Shown: positions 1-9,384, counted from the stretch's first letter. The stretch is 46,430 bases of DNA from JACQKT01 sp038063055 (GCA_038063055.1 JBBTVY010000008.1:1-46430), one strand, 5' to 3'. The notes: a model not told the origin generated them from the sequence alone. Program-made: numbers and translations.

Positions 1-2
1 TT

Positions 3-3000
3 ATCGGTTCAAACATGCAGAGGCAGGCTGTTCCGTCCGTAAGGCCGAGCGCCCCTTACGTAATGACGGGCCAGGAGGAAAAATCCGCCGGCGACTCGGG
101 ATATGTCATTCGCGCGGAGGCGGACGGAAAAATAGTCGGCATCGACGCCGCTTCGGTTGCCGTCCAGTACGGCAGGGAAAAAAAGACTTACAAACTGACC
201 AAATTTAAGCGTTCCAATCAATACACGTGTATTTCCCAAAAACCGCTGGTTTCGTTGGGACAGCGTGTCGGCAAGGGAGACGTTTTGATTGACGGGCCTT
301 CTACCGACAACGGCATTCTCGCCCTGGGACAGAATTTGAAAGTGGCTTTTATGTCGTGGGAAGGAGCCAATTTTGAAGACGCCATAATTATTTCGGAACG
401 GGTGGCTCGCGACGACCTTTTTACTTCAATTCACTTGGAAGATTTTTATTGCGACGTCCGCGATACCAAGCTTGGTCCCGAAATAACGACTCCTGATTTG
501 CCGAACGTTGCCGAAGAAAAACTAAAAAACCTCGACGAAGAGGGAATAATCCGCATCGGCGCCGAGGTTAAAGCCGGGGACATTTTAGTCGGAAAAATTT
601 CTCCCAAAGGCGAAACAGAACTTACCGCGGAAGAAAGATTGCTTCGCGCGATTTTCGGGGAAAAAGCAAGAGACGTCAAAGACACTTCGCTTACAATGTC
701 GCACGGAAAGCATGGACGGGTTGTGGGGGTAAAAATTTTCTCCAGAGACCAGGGCGACAAGCTGGAAGTCGGAGTTATCAAAAGAATCCAAGTTGAAGTC
801 GCCCATCTCCGAAAAGTTCAGGCCGGAGACAAACTGGCGGGCCGCCACGGAAACAAGGGTGTTATTTCGCAGGTCAGACCAGTCGAAGACATGCCTTATA
901 TGGAAGACGGCGCGCCGGTCGACATAATCTTGAATCCGCTCGGCGTCGTTTCGAGAATGAACCTCGGCCAGGTTTTGGAGACCCATTTGGGCTGGGCAGC
1001 GTCCGAACTCGGTTACAGGGCCATTACACCGGGACTGGATTCGGCCAACGAGGAAGAAATCAGGGCGGAATTGAAAAAGGCGGGCTTGCCCGAAGACGGC
1101 AAGGTAAGACTTTATAACGGGCAAACCGGGGAGCCTTTCGACCAGAAAATTACGGTCGGCACCATTTATATGATGAAGCTTAACCACCTTGTCGAAGACA
1201 AGGTGCACATGCGTTCCATCGGGCCATACTCGTTAATTACCCAGCAGCCGCTCGGGGGTAAAGCTCAGTTCGGCGGACAGAGGTTTGGCGAAATGGAAGT
1301 CTGGGCTTTGGAGGCGTATGGCGCGCGTCACACCCTTCAGGAAATGCTGACTATAAAATCAGACGACGTGCTTGGACGTTCGGCGGCTTACGAATCGATA
1401 ATCCGCGGCGAACCGATAAAAGAACCAAACATTCCGGCGACCTTCAACGTTCTTGTCAGCGAGCTTAAGGCTCTTTCGATGAACATCGAGCCGATTTACG
1501 ATTCGGAAAACAGCCGACGCGACGATTTCAGGGCCTTAAAAATAAGCCCGGCTTCTCCCGAAGATATCGTAGGAAAATGGTCTCACGGGGAGGTTATCAA
1601 GCCCGAGACAATAAATTACCGCACCCAGCGTCCGGAAAAAGACGGCCTCTTTTCAGAAAGGATTTTTGGGCCGGTCAAGGACTATGAATGCTATTGCGGC
1701 AAATATCGCCGCATCAGATATAAAGGAATTGTCTGCGATCGCTGCAATGTAGAAGTCACGCGGGCTTCCGTCAGGCGCGAACGTCTCGGCCACATAACTC
1801 TGGCCGCTCCCGTTGCGCACATTTGGTTTTTCAAGGCGATTCCGTCAAGGCTTGGTTTGATGCTCAACGTTTCTTCGTCAAAACTCGAACGCGTAATTTA
1901 TTATGTTGACTATGTTGTAACCGGAGTGGACGAGGAAAGCCGCAAATCGGCGCTGGCCGAAGTGGAACGCGAACTCAAGGGAAAGATAAAATCGGTCAAA
2001 TCATCCGGAAGCAAAAAAATCGGCAAAAAGGTTTCGGATGAACTGGAATATGCCGCCAGCCACGTAAAATCGACGCTTGTCAATCTCAGACCCGGGCTCG
2101 TTTTGAGCGAATCCGAATATTTCAATCTAAGCAAAAGATTCGGAAATGTTTTTACTGCCGGCGGCGGCGCGGAAGCAATCAGAAAAATTCTCGAGAACAT
2201 GGATCTTAAAAGGGAGATTCAGAAAATGGAAAAAGCCCTGGAAACTTCAAAGAAACAATCCGTGGCGGAAAGCAAAATGTTTAGGCGTCTGAAACTTTTC
2301 CGCTCAATGGTTAAAAACGGCATCCGGCCGGAATGGCTCATTTTGACCGCTTTGCCCGTTTTGCCTCCGGATCTCCGCCCCATGGTCGCGCTCGACGGAG
2401 GAAGATACGCGACTTCCGACCTTAATGACCTTTACCGAAGAGTCATAAACAGAAACAACAGGCTGAAAAGGCTGATGGAAATAAAAGCTCCCGAAGTGAT
2501 TATCAAAAATGAAAAGAGAATGTTGCAGGAATCCGTTGACGCCCTGATAGACAATTCGACGAGATTCGGCACCCAGCAGATGTCGGCTCAGCGCCGTCCG
2601 TTACGCTCCCTCGCGGACATGCTTAAAGGGAAACAAGGAAGATTCAGGCAGAATCTTCTCGGCAAACGAGTCGACTATTCGGGGCGTTCCGTTATCGTCG
2701 TTGGTCCCAATTTGAATCTCGACGAATGCGGTTTGCCGAAAAAAATGGCCCTGGAACTTTTTAGGCCATTCGTTCTCCATGAAATAATCAAAAGAGGAAT
2801 GGCTCACACAATAAGGAATGCAAACCGCCTCATTGAGCAGGCAGGAGACGAAATTTACGCCATATTGGAAGAAATCATTAAGGACCGTTACGTTCTTCTA
2901 AATCGCGCGCCGACACTTCACCGCCTGGGCATTCAGGCCTTCAGGCCTTTGCTTATTGAAGGTCTTGCCATTCAGCTCCCGCCGCTGGTCTGCGTCGCTT

Positions 3001-5153
3001 TCAACGCCGATTTCGACGGAGACCAGATGGCCGTGCATCTTCCGCTTTCAGTGGAAGCGCAAAAAGAAGCCGCGGAGATAATGTCTTCCAAGAAAAATAT
3101 CCTGAAACCGGCCACCGGCGACCTGGTTGCGGTTCCCACTAACGACATTGTTCTTGGAATTTATTATCTGACCAGAATCGATCCGGAAGGAAAAGGAAAA
3201 GGCAAGACCCTCGAAAGTCTGGAAGAAGCGCTTATGGCGTTTGAAAGCGGCGTTATCTCTCTTCACGCGCCGATACGGATAGGCAAGGAAGAAACAACTC
3301 TTGGCAGAGCCATTTTCTACGAGGCTGTCGGCGATGTTCCGGAAAGCCTTAAAACCAAAGACACTTTCAACAAGAGGAGACTTTCCAAGTACATTGAGGC
3401 CCTAGTCGGCCACTTCGGCCTCGAAAAAGTCACCGATATACTTGTCAGGGTTAAAGATCTCGGTTTTAAAATGGCAACCAGGTCGGGAATTACCTGGGCA
3501 ATGTCCGATTTGGTCATTCCAAAAGAAAAGAAGGGCATTATCGCCAAGGCCGAAGAGCAGGTTTCAGTCATACGCGATCAATACAGACAAGGCCTTCTCA
3601 CCGACGCGGAAAGAAAAGCGAGAGTAATAAGCGTTTGGGAAAACGCCAAAGCCGAGGTAACCAAACACGTCGCCTCGTCTTTCCTGCCCGGCAATCCGAT
3701 CTACCAGATAATAGATTCTGGTTCCAGGGGTTCTTGGGTTCAACCAATTCAGATGATGGGTATGAAAGGTTTGGTGCAAAACCCGCAGGGAGAAACACTC
3801 GAGCTCCCGATTAAGGCTTCCTTTAAAGAAGGTTTCAGCGTGCTTGAATACTTTATCTCTACGAGAGGCGCAAGAAAAGGCATGACCGATACCGCGCTTA
3901 AAACGGCCCAGGCAGGATATCTGACCAGGCGCCTTGTCGATGTTGCGCAGGAAATCACCATAAAGGAAGACGATTGCCGGACCACCGAGGGAATTGAAGT
4001 ATTTTTAAAGGACGCCAAAGATATCGGACAGTCGCTTGAAACTCTCCTTTTTTCCAGAACGGCCACGGAAGACATCAAGTCCGGAAATAAAATAATAGTT
4101 CGTATGGGGGAAATAATAGAGAAAAAGCATGTCGCCCTCATTCAGGAATCAAAAATAGAATCGGTTAAAGTCCGTTCTCCGATTTCCTGTAAAACACTTT
4201 ATGGATTTTGCCGCCGCTGTTACGGTCTGGATCTGAGCAAAAACGAACCCATAAAAATAGGCGAGGCAGTAGGCATCGTCGCCGCGCAGTCCATCGGCGA
4301 ACCGGGAACACAGCTAACTCTGCGAACTTTCCACGTGGGAGGCGTTGCTGGTCTCGATATCACTCACGGTTTGCCGCGAGTTGAAGAGCTTTTTGAAGCG
4401 CGTTCGCCAAAAGGCAAGGCCATACTTGCTTCTACGGACGGAAAAGTGGAAAAAATAGAACAGAAGGGGGTCGTCAAGATAATTACAGTAAGCGTAAAAG
4501 AAAAGCGCGGAGCCAAAAAGAAAAAATCAGACAAGAAAACAATCGACTATTCGGTTTCCAGGGCCGCTCTCCTTTTCGTCGAAGTTGGAAACGAAGTCGT
4601 CGCGGGGCAGCAAATGTCGGAAGGTCACATCGACCTTCAGGAACTTCTTGAATACAAGGGTAGCAAGGAAGTCATACGCTACATATTAAATGAAGTCCAA
4701 AAGATATATTCCGCGGAAGGCGCCTCAATAAACAACAAACATATCGAAATCATGGCCAGGCAGATGTTTTCAAGGCTGAGAATAAAGGAGACGGGCGACG
4801 CCCAAGATTTAGTGGTGGGCGAAGTTGTAGACAAATCTAAATTCCTTGAAATAAACCGAGAGCTCAAACGAAAAGGCAAACAGCCGGCGCGGGCCCAGCA
4901 GCTGCTTTTGGGCATCACAAGAGTGGCGCTTTCCACTGAAAGCTTCCTTTCAGCCGCTTCTTTCCAGGATACTTCGCGCGTTTTGGTACAGGCTTCGCTT
5001 GAGGGGCGCATTGACCCGCTACGCGGCTTGAAGGAAAACGTTATCATAGGTCGTCTCATTCCGACCGGCGAAGGGATTAAAGTTAAAAAAGTAGAAGCGG
5101 TCGGCGGTGAAGACGCTCCGGCGGAGGCAATCCCCGCGTCGAAAAAACAATAA
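3..5153 (+). CDS. rpoBC: Fused RNA polymerase beta-beta' subunit (RpoB-RpoC), 5' end outside the window
   Basis: This gene encodes the catalytic core of RNA polymerase. The frame is open to the left edge and starts inside RpoB at the conserved GSNMQRQAVP segment, so the N-terminal half of beta is missing from the window. Beta ends around nt 1500 with the typical ELKALSMNIEPI, and without a stop or start codon the frame continues through about nine linker residues (YDSENSRRD) into the RpoC start (DFRALKISPASPEDI). RpoC landmarks follow in order: the first zinc site CYCGKY...CDRC (near nt 1690-1750), the catalytic NADFDGD at 3003-3023, the second zinc cysteines (DDCRTTEG, then CKTLYGFCRRC near 4190-4225), the QSIGEPGTQLTLRTFH trigger-loop segment and a normal C-terminal region. 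Beta' occupies about 1210 residues. The fusion is directly visible. Natural rpoB-rpoC fusions are established in Helicobacter relatives and Wolbachia. rpsF follows 53 bp downstream. Confidence 0.95.
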   Translation: MGSNMQRQAVPSVRPSAPYVMTGQEEKSAGDSGYVIRAEADGKIVGIDAASVAVQYGREKKTYKLTKFKRSNQYTCISQKPLVSLGQRVGKGDVLIDGPSTDNGILALGQNLKVAFMSWEGANFEDAIIISERVARDDLFTSIHLEDFYCDVRDTKLGPEITTPDLPNVAEEKLKNLDEEGIIRIGAEVKAGDILVGKISPKGETELTAEERLLRAIFGEKARDVKDTSLTMSHGKHGRVVGVKIFSRDQGDKLEVGVIKRIQVEVAHLRKVQAGDKLAGRHGNKGVISQVRPVEDMPYMEDGAPVDIILNPLGVVSRMNLGQVLETHLGWAASELGYRAITPGLDSANEEEIRAELKKAGLPEDGKVRLYNGQTGEPFDQKITVGTIYMMKLNHLVEDKVHMRSIGPYSLITQQPLGGKAQFGGQRFGEMEVWALEAYGARHTLQEMLTIKSDDVLGRSAAYESIIRGEPIKEPNIPATFNVLVSELKALSMNIEPIYDSENSRRDDFRALKISPASPEDIVGKWSHGEVIKPETINYRTQRPEKDGLFSERIFGPVKDYECYCGKYRRIRYKGIVCDRCNVEVTRASVRRERLGHITLAAPVAHIWFFKAIPSRLGLMLNVSSSKLERVIYYVDYVVTGVDEESRKSALAEVERELKGKIKSVKSSGSKKIGKKVSDELEYAASHVKSTLVNLRPGLVLSESEYFNLSKRFGNVFTAGGGAEAIRKILENMDLKREIQKMEKALETSKKQSVAESKMFRRLKLFRSMVKNGIRPEWLILTALPVLPPDLRPMVALDGGRYATSDLNDLYRRVINRNNRLKRLMEIKAPEVIIKNEKRMLQESVDALIDNSTRFGTQQMSAQRRPLRSLADMLKGKQGRFRQNLLGKRVDYSGRSVIVVGPNLNLDECGLPKKMALELFRPFVLHEIIKRGMAHTIRNANRLIEQAGDEIYAILEEIIKDRYVLLNRAPTLHRLGIQAFRPLLIEGLAIQLPPLVCVAFNADFDGDQMAVHLPLSVEAQKEAAEIMSSKKNILKPATGDLVAVPTNDIVLGIYYLTRIDPEGKGKGKTLESLEEALMAFESGVISLHAPIRIGKEETTLGRAIFYEAVGDVPESLKTKDTFNKRRLSKYIEALVGHFGLEKVTDILVRVKDLGFKMATRSGITWAMSDLVIPKEKKGIIAKAEEQVSVIRDQYRQGLLTDAERKARVISVWENAKAEVTKHVASSFLPGNPIYQIIDSGSRGSWVQPIQMMGMKGLVQNPQGETLELPIKASFKEGFSVLEYFISTRGARKGMTDTALKTAQAGYLTRRLVDVAQEITIKEDDCRTTEGIEVFLKDAKDIGQSLETLLFSRTATEDIKSGNKIIVRMGEIIEKKHVALIQESKIESVKVRSPISCKTLYGFCRRCYGLDLSKNEPIKIGEAVGIVAAQSIGEPGTQLTLRTFHVGGVAGLDITHGLPRVEELFEARSPKGKAILASTDGKVEKIEQKGVVKIITVSVKEKRGAKKKKSDKKTIDYSVSRAALLFVEVGNEVVAGQQMSEGHIDLQELLEYKGSKEVIRYILNEVQKIYSAEGASINNKHIEIMARQMFSRLRIKETGDAQDLVVGEVVDKSKFLEINRELKRKGKQPARAQQLLLGITRVALSTESFLSAASFQDTSRVLVQASLEGRIDPLRGLKENVIIGRLIPTGEGIKVKKVEAVGGEDAPAEAIPASKKQ

Positions 5154-5206
5154 TTTTTTAAATTGACGGCTTGTCATAAATCAATTACTCTTTGACTACC
5201 CCGAAA

Positions 5207-5620
5207 ATGGAAGAACTAAAAGATAAAAAATCATACGAAATTTCTTTCATTTCCGCCAACGAAGACGGAGCCAAAAAACTGGCCGGTGTTTTGACGCAAG
5301 CCGGAGCAGAAGTTTTTTTTGAAAGCCATGTCCTGAAAATTCCCCTTGCCTACCCGATAGAAAAAAAGGAAGAAGCCTTTTTCGGTTATTTCCATTTTAA
5401 CATGGAACCCGAAAGGGTGGTTCTTTTGGAAGAGCAGTTGCGTGTTCAAAAAATTGTTTTGAGATTTTTGATGGTTACTCCGCCGTTAATGAAATCAAAA
5501 GAAAGGCAGCAGTATCCCGCGAAAAGAAAAACCGCCTTTATCCCGGCTGCCGAAAAAAAACAAGTTTCACATTTAAGCAACGAGGCGCTCGAAAAGCAGC
5601 TTAAAGAAATACTCCAATGA
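5207..5620 (+). CDS. rpsF: Ribosomal protein bS6
   Basis: Component of the 30S subunit that pairs with bS18. The protein has the S6 ferredoxin-like pattern (KKSYEISFIS, a gap, then a VLRFLMV strand) and a basic, lysine-rich tail. It heads an rpsF-ssb-rpsR cluster, which is the widespread bacterial order. ATG at 5207 is preferred; an in-frame TTG at 5192 would add five residues. A weak promoter, TTGACG at 5163 with a poor -10 near 5186, would put the transcript start only about 10 nt before the ATG. No Shine-Dalgarno is visible. Its TGA stop directly touches the left end of a terminal-inverted-repeat element. Confidence 0.9.
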   Translation: MEELKDKKSYEISFISANEDGAKKLAGVLTQAGAEVFFESHVLKIPLAYPIEKKEEAFFGYFHFNMEPERVVLLEEQLRVQKIVLRFLMVTPPLMKSKERQQYPAKRKTAFIPAAEKKQVSHLSNEALEKQLKEILQ

Positions 5621-5742
5621 ATCCCGTTAGAGACAATCAATCCATGATTTCCACAAATACATTTTACATTTCAGATAAAAAGTCGATTACCGTTCAAGCG
5701 GCTTATTTACGGTCGCTCAAGGCGACCTGTCTCTAACGGGAT
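5621..5742. repeat. Short terminal-inverted-repeat element, copy A (rpsF-ssb gap)
   Basis: A 122-bp non-coding unit bounded by 15-bp perfect inverted repeats: ATCCCGTTAGAGACA at 5621-5635 and its reverse complement at 5728-5742. Just inside the right end is a hairpin, GGTCGC-TCAAG-GCGACC at 5711-5727. The left end abuts the rpsF stop codon, and the last two bases of the right end are the AT of the ssb start codon. The interior is strongly similar to copy B at 6536-6659. It looks like a MITE-like or REP-like element; no transposase for it is visible. Confidence 0.85.
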
Positions 5743-6202
5743 GAATTTGAATAAAGTATTCGTTTTGGGCAGATTGACGGCCGACCCCCAGCTTAGGACC
5801 ACGCCGAGCGGACAATCAGTGACCAGTTTCAGCATCGCCACAAATCGTGTCTGGAACGACAAAAACGGCGCCCGGCAGGAGGAGGTTGAATATCACAACA
5901 TTGTCGTCTGGGGAAGGCAGGCCGAAGTGGCAAGCCAATTTCTTACCAAGGGCAGCGTTGCGCTTATTGAAGGAAGGATACGCACCCGTTCCTGGCAGGA
6001 CAAGCAGGGGCAAAACAGGAAAACCACGGAAATAATCTGCGAACGCTTGCAGCTCGGACCGCGACCCGGGCGTTCCGGAGAAAGCAATTTTCCAAAGCAA
6101 GGCCAGCCGGATTCGTCCGTAGATCAAAAGCAAGAAGCCGATATTCCGGTGATAGATATAGGAGATAACGAGGAAATAAAAGCCGAAGACCTACCATTTT
6201 AA
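5741..6202 (+). CDS. ssb: Single-stranded DNA-binding protein
   Basis: Coats single-stranded DNA in replication, repair and recombination. The 153-residue protein has the OB-fold signature in order: MNLNKVFVLGRLTADPQLR, TSFSIATNR, EYHNIVVWGRQAE, GSVALIEGRIRTRSW, then a disordered acidic linker ending in DLPF, the C-terminal tip that contacts partner proteins. It lies between rpsF and rpsR, as in many bacteria. The start codon is built from the end of repeat copy A, so the local translation context comes from that element. No Shine-Dalgarno is seen. Confidence 0.95.
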   Translation: MNLNKVFVLGRLTADPQLRTTPSGQSVTSFSIATNRVWNDKNGARQEEVEYHNIVVWGRQAEVASQFLTKGSVALIEGRIRTRSWQDKQGQNRKTTEIICERLQLGPRPGRSGESNFPKQGQPDSSVDQKQEADIPVIDIGDNEEIKAEDLPF

Positions 6203-6301
6203 CTAAAATCTAAAATCTAATATCTCAAATCTCAAAATCGCCATTTTTTGTATTACTTTTCAGATTTGAGATTTTATATTTAAAATTTAATTTTTACCAT
6301 C
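6203..6301. repeat. AT-rich spacer with an 11-bp inverted repeat
   Basis: The ssb-rpsR gap consists of imperfect repeats of the form AAATCTAAAATC and contains a perfect 11-bp inverted pair, ATCTCAAATCT at 6222-6232 and AGATTTGAGAT at 6262-6272. Similar AT-rich spacers made of TAAATC/TAAATTC words occur before greA, lysS-adjacent genes and efp. It could fold as a weak hairpin; no clear terminator is present. Confidence 0.5.
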
Positions 6302-6505
6302 ATGCCTCAACAGTGTTTCTTTTGCTCCCAAAATATGAAAGAGATTGATTACAAAGAAATCGATCTTCTTAAAAAATTTGTTTCCAGCCAGGCAAAAATA
6401 ATAGACCCCAGGCACACCGGAGTTTGCGCCAAGCACCAGAGAAAACTGGCTCAGGCGGTAAAGAGAGCAAGGTTTCTCGGACTAATGGCGTTTTCAAGGA
6501 AATAG
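6302..6505 (+). CDS. rpsR: Ribosomal protein bS18, zinc-type
   Basis: 30S subunit protein that binds bS6. The 67-residue sequence matches the S18 core (DYKEIDLLKKFV, IDPRHTGVCAKHQRKLAQAVKRARFLGLMAF). C5-x2-C8 together with C42 and H45 suggests a zinc-binding form; metal binding is inferred. It follows ssb by about 100 bp, completing the rpsF-ssb-rpsR set. Confidence 0.95.
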   Translation: MPQQCFFCSQNMKEIDYKEIDLLKKFVSSQAKIIDPRHTGVCAKHQRKLAQAVKRARFLGLMAFSRK

Positions 6506-6535
6506 CCGGCGGGTATTCGGGGTTTTCGGAAATGA

Positions 6536-6659
6536 ATCCCGTTAGAGACAATCAATCCGAGATTTTCATAAATATATTTTATATTTCAGATAAAAAGTCG
6601 ATTTCAAGTAAAAATGGCTGATTTTACGACCGCCCGGAGCGGCCTGTCTCTAACGGGAT
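6536..6659. repeat. Short terminal-inverted-repeat element, copy B (upstream of PAP2 gene)
   Basis: A 124-bp unit with the same 15-bp ends as copy A: ATCCCGTTAGAGACA at 6536-6550 and its reverse complement at 6645-6659. A hairpin with different bases, centred on CCGC-CCGGA-GCGG, lies at 6628-6644, again directly inside the right end. The final AT of the element is the AT of the ATG start of the downstream PAP2 gene. Short apparent reading frames through it are not considered real. Confidence 0.85.
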
Positions 6660-7218
6660 GGACGGATTAAATTATTCATTATTCAATTTCATCCACGGCG
6701 CCAGCGGACGCAATTTTTTGTTTGACTCGTTTGTTATTTTTATAGCTCAATATTTGCCTTATTTTATTTTTTTGGGATTCCTTTGGCTTGCCCTTTCGCA
6801 ACGCGGCTGGAGAAAAAAAATATTTTTTTTAATCGAGGCTTTTATTGCCGTTATTTTAAGCAGGGGTCTTATAACGGAAATTATCAGATTTTTTTATTAT
6901 TCGCCAAGGCCGTTTGAGGCGTTGAACTTTCAATCACTGATTCCGGAAAGCGGAAGTTCAATGCCTTCCGGACACGCGGCTTTTCTTTTCGCGTTGTCGG
7001 CGGCGGTTTATTTTTGGAATCGGCGCTGGGGAATTTGGTTTTTCGTTATTTCCCTTATTGTCTCCGTGGCCAGGATTTTTGTCGGTGTCCACTGGCCGCT
7101 GGACATCGAAGTCGGAATGGCCGTCGGCATTTTAAGCGGGCTTTTCGTACGCCGGCTTTTGTCGGGCTATCTCGGGAAACTTAGAGAACATGTTCTTTCG
7201 CCGGCAGTGTCCGAGTAG
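6658..7218 (+). CDS. PAP2-family membrane phosphatase (undecaprenyl-diphosphatase-like)
   Basis: Probably dephosphorylates a lipid phosphate such as undecaprenyl pyrophosphate at the membrane. The three PAP2 motifs are present in 186 residues: R77 with R84-P85 (IRFFYYSPRP, where the family often has K as the first residue), PSGH at 103-106, and R139-x5-H145 with D149 (ARIFVGVHWPLD). Several hydrophobic helices surround them. The ATG is completed by repeat copy B. It is the last + strand gene before a convergent - strand block. The exact substrate cannot be told from sequence; BcrC-like activity is the best guess. Confidence 0.85.
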   Translation: MDGLNYSLFNFIHGASGRNFLFDSFVIFIAQYLPYFIFLGFLWLALSQRGWRKKIFFLIEAFIAVILSRGLITEIIRFFYYSPRPFEALNFQSLIPESGSSMPSGHAAFLFALSAAVYFWNRRWGIWFFVISLIVSVARIFVGVHWPLDIEVGMAVGILSGLFVRRLLSGYLGKLREHVLSPAVSE

Positions 7219-7349
7219 CCGCCGAAATTAAATTTCCTCATTTTCCCGTTCGGAAAAATTGCGGACTTTTTCGGAAGTTTTTCACAGATTTTCTTTGTTT
7301 ATCGACCGGCAATTCACACAATGATAAGGTATTACAATCCAATCAAAGC

Positions 7350-9302
7350 CTAAAGTTTATATATGAATATTGAAGGGCCTGCCCTGAAATTGGGCATTGG
7401 CACGCCGCCCAATCCCGGTTCCGGCCGGCGAATCGAAGTCAGCCAGCCGTATTCGTCCTCTGGATTGCGGTTTTGGCCCGGCGCCAGCGGCTGAATCGCG
7501 CCCTGAAGCGTGTTAATGGAAACAGCCAGCCAGCGGATGCCCTTATCGGCCGGATTGCCTTTTGAAGATTGCCAGTCCACTTCTTTGTTCCCAAGATAAT
7601 ATTTCGGGTTTCCCCCGCCGAAATAATCAACCGCTATTTTGTCTATTTCAGGGTGTTCGCCGACGAAATTTTGCAGACGCAGCAAATCCTGGCCCCAGTC
7701 ATAATTGGAATCGGCGACGAAACGGTATCCGCCATAAACGCGGCCGCCAATTTCGTTGAAGTAAGAAAGGAAATAAGGAGCGCCACCCGCCGTTTCAAGG
7801 AAAAACCAAAATAAGAGAACGGCAAGAAAGGCGAATTTCAAAAAAAGCGTTCCGATTGATTTCAGAGACACGATTATTTTTTCAAAAAAAGAATCCAAGC
7901 CGGATTTCAGGTCCGCGTAAAACCACTTTTTCCAGGCGCTAACGGCAAGAATATAAATGAACGGAAAAACGGGTATTAAATGGCGGATGCCGATGTTGAG
8001 CGGACTTCTGATGCTGTATGCCCAGTAAAGAATAACGAAAATCAACATCGAAAAACCGGCGAAGTTGTTTTCCAGATAATCCGTGAAAAAATGTTTGACC
8101 GCTCCGGCAATCCCATTCCGGAATCTTCTCGCCGCCGCCAGGGCCGCCAGCAGGAAACCGGTCAGTATTATTATTATCGTCGGCAAAGTTTCTTTTAATA
8201 AATAAACAACCGGAAAATAAGCCGGCGAGCCGGCAGAGGAAACTTCTCCCAGAAAATAACTCGTGTTGCCGCCGGCGGAACGCTGGAACACCATAAGGAC
8301 GCCCAGAAAGTATTCGCCGAACGGCCTGGCTAACGTATTTTTCGACATCCAGACGTCCAAATCGGCGAGACAGCGCGCCGGTTTGCATATTTGTCCCGCC
8401 GGAGTCGGACCGCCGGCAAAAGAAGCCAAAATGAATTCGGTATCAGTCGATTGCTTTTGGATGGGATAATCAAGCGTGAAGAGAAAATACACGGGATAGA
8501 CCACTACTGCATATCCTACGGCAAAAATTATCACCACTGACCTTAAATGATGCCAAGCGCGCAAGGAAAATCTTTTAAATCTTGCTTCGACACCTGTTGT
8601 TTTCCAGTCGCGCAGAACCGTCCAGGCAAAGAAAAAAATTATCAGTATTATGAAATATGGAACAAGCAAAACCGCTGAAAATTTGGTTAACTGCGCTATT
8701 CCGAAAGCGAGGCCGGCGACAATAAGATTTTTTAGAGACGGAGAAAAAAGGAATTTTAAGAAAAAATACGTCCCAAGGACTATTCCAAACGCTGCTCCGA
8801 TGTCGGTTGTTACGTAATGGCCGTGCGCGAGAACGGTTGGCGACAATCCGAATAAAATAGCGGGCAATAACCCCCACCATTTTCCGAGAATTTTTGCGGA
8901 CCAGGCATATATCAAAACCATCAGAAGCAGAGTCAGGATTATCGGAGCTATTCTGGCTGAACGTATTATATAATCGGCGTCGTTTCCGGATCCGTATAAA
9001 AAGTTCGTGCCCATGACCCATTGTCCGTTTATGTCTTTTTTCCAGGCATTGTCGTCAGTCGGAAAATAAAGATCCAAAAAAATAAGAGGAAAAGCGGCCG
9101 CGGCTTTTACCAATGGCGGGTGTTCCGGATTGAGACGATAGTCGAGGTTATGAACGTATCCGTATCCGGCCGGAATATGGGCAAGTTCGTCCATTATCGC
9201 GGAATCGCCGAACGACGACCAAAGCATAAGGAAAAACGCGGCGACCACGACGCAGGCAAGAATCAACAGCGGAGCCGAAGAACTATTTCTTGGACTTTGC
9301 AT
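7350..9302 (-). CDS. GT39/PMT-type polytopic glycosyltransferase
   Basis: A 650-residue integral membrane protein with about a dozen hydrophobic segments. The first extracytoplasmic loop carries the acidic motif FGDSAIMDELAHIPAGYGY followed by YRLNPEHPPLVK. This is the pattern of GT39-like (ArnT/PMT superfamily) enzymes, which transfer sugars from polyprenyl-phosphate carriers to lipids or proteins outside the membrane. A second soluble region near the C-terminus (VADSNYDWGQDLLRLQNF) is also seen in this family. It is probably involved in envelope glycosylation; donor and acceptor are unknown. It is transcribed with, or just downstream of, the metal transporter genes on the same strand, with an 82-bp gap. 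Confidence 0.8.
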   Translation of the reverse strand: MQSPRNSSSAPLLILACVVVAAFFLMLWSSFGDSAIMDELAHIPAGYGYVHNLDYRLNPEHPPLVKAAAAFPLIFLDLYFPTDDNAWKKDINGQWVMGTNFLYGSGNDADYIIRSARIAPIILTLLLMVLIYAWSAKILGKWWGLLPAILFGLSPTVLAHGHYVTTDIGAAFGIVLGTYFFLKFLFSPSLKNLIVAGLAFGIAQLTKFSAVLLVPYFIILIIFFFAWTVLRDWKTTGVEARFKRFSLRAWHHLRSVVIIFAVGYAVVVYPVYFLFTLDYPIQKQSTDTEFILASFAGGPTPAGQICKPARCLADLDVWMSKNTLARPFGEYFLGVLMVFQRSAGGNTSYFLGEVSSAGSPAYFPVVYLLKETLPTIIIILTGFLLAALAAARRFRNGIAGAVKHFFTDYLENNFAGFSMLIFVILYWAYSIRSPLNIGIRHLIPVFPFIYILAVSAWKKWFYADLKSGLDSFFEKIIVSLKSIGTLFLKFAFLAVLLFWFFLETAGGAPYFLSYFNEIGGRVYGGYRFVADSNYDWGQDLLRLQNFVGEHPEIDKIAVDYFGGGNPKYYLGNKEVDWQSSKGNPADKGIRWLAVSINTLQGAIQPLAPGQNRNPEDEYGWLTSIRRPEPGLGGVPMPNFRAGPSIFIYKL

Positions 9303-9384
9303 TTTAAATTTATGTCTCTCTTATTTGCTTTGCCGATATTAATACAGCCGGCCGTTATTTAATTTTTTGTAATCAAATAATTTA

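Noticed and set aside
6424..6621. Small reading frame running through repeat copy B
   Set aside because: It overlaps rpsR out of frame and its coding part is the repeat itself (NPVRDN); no family support.
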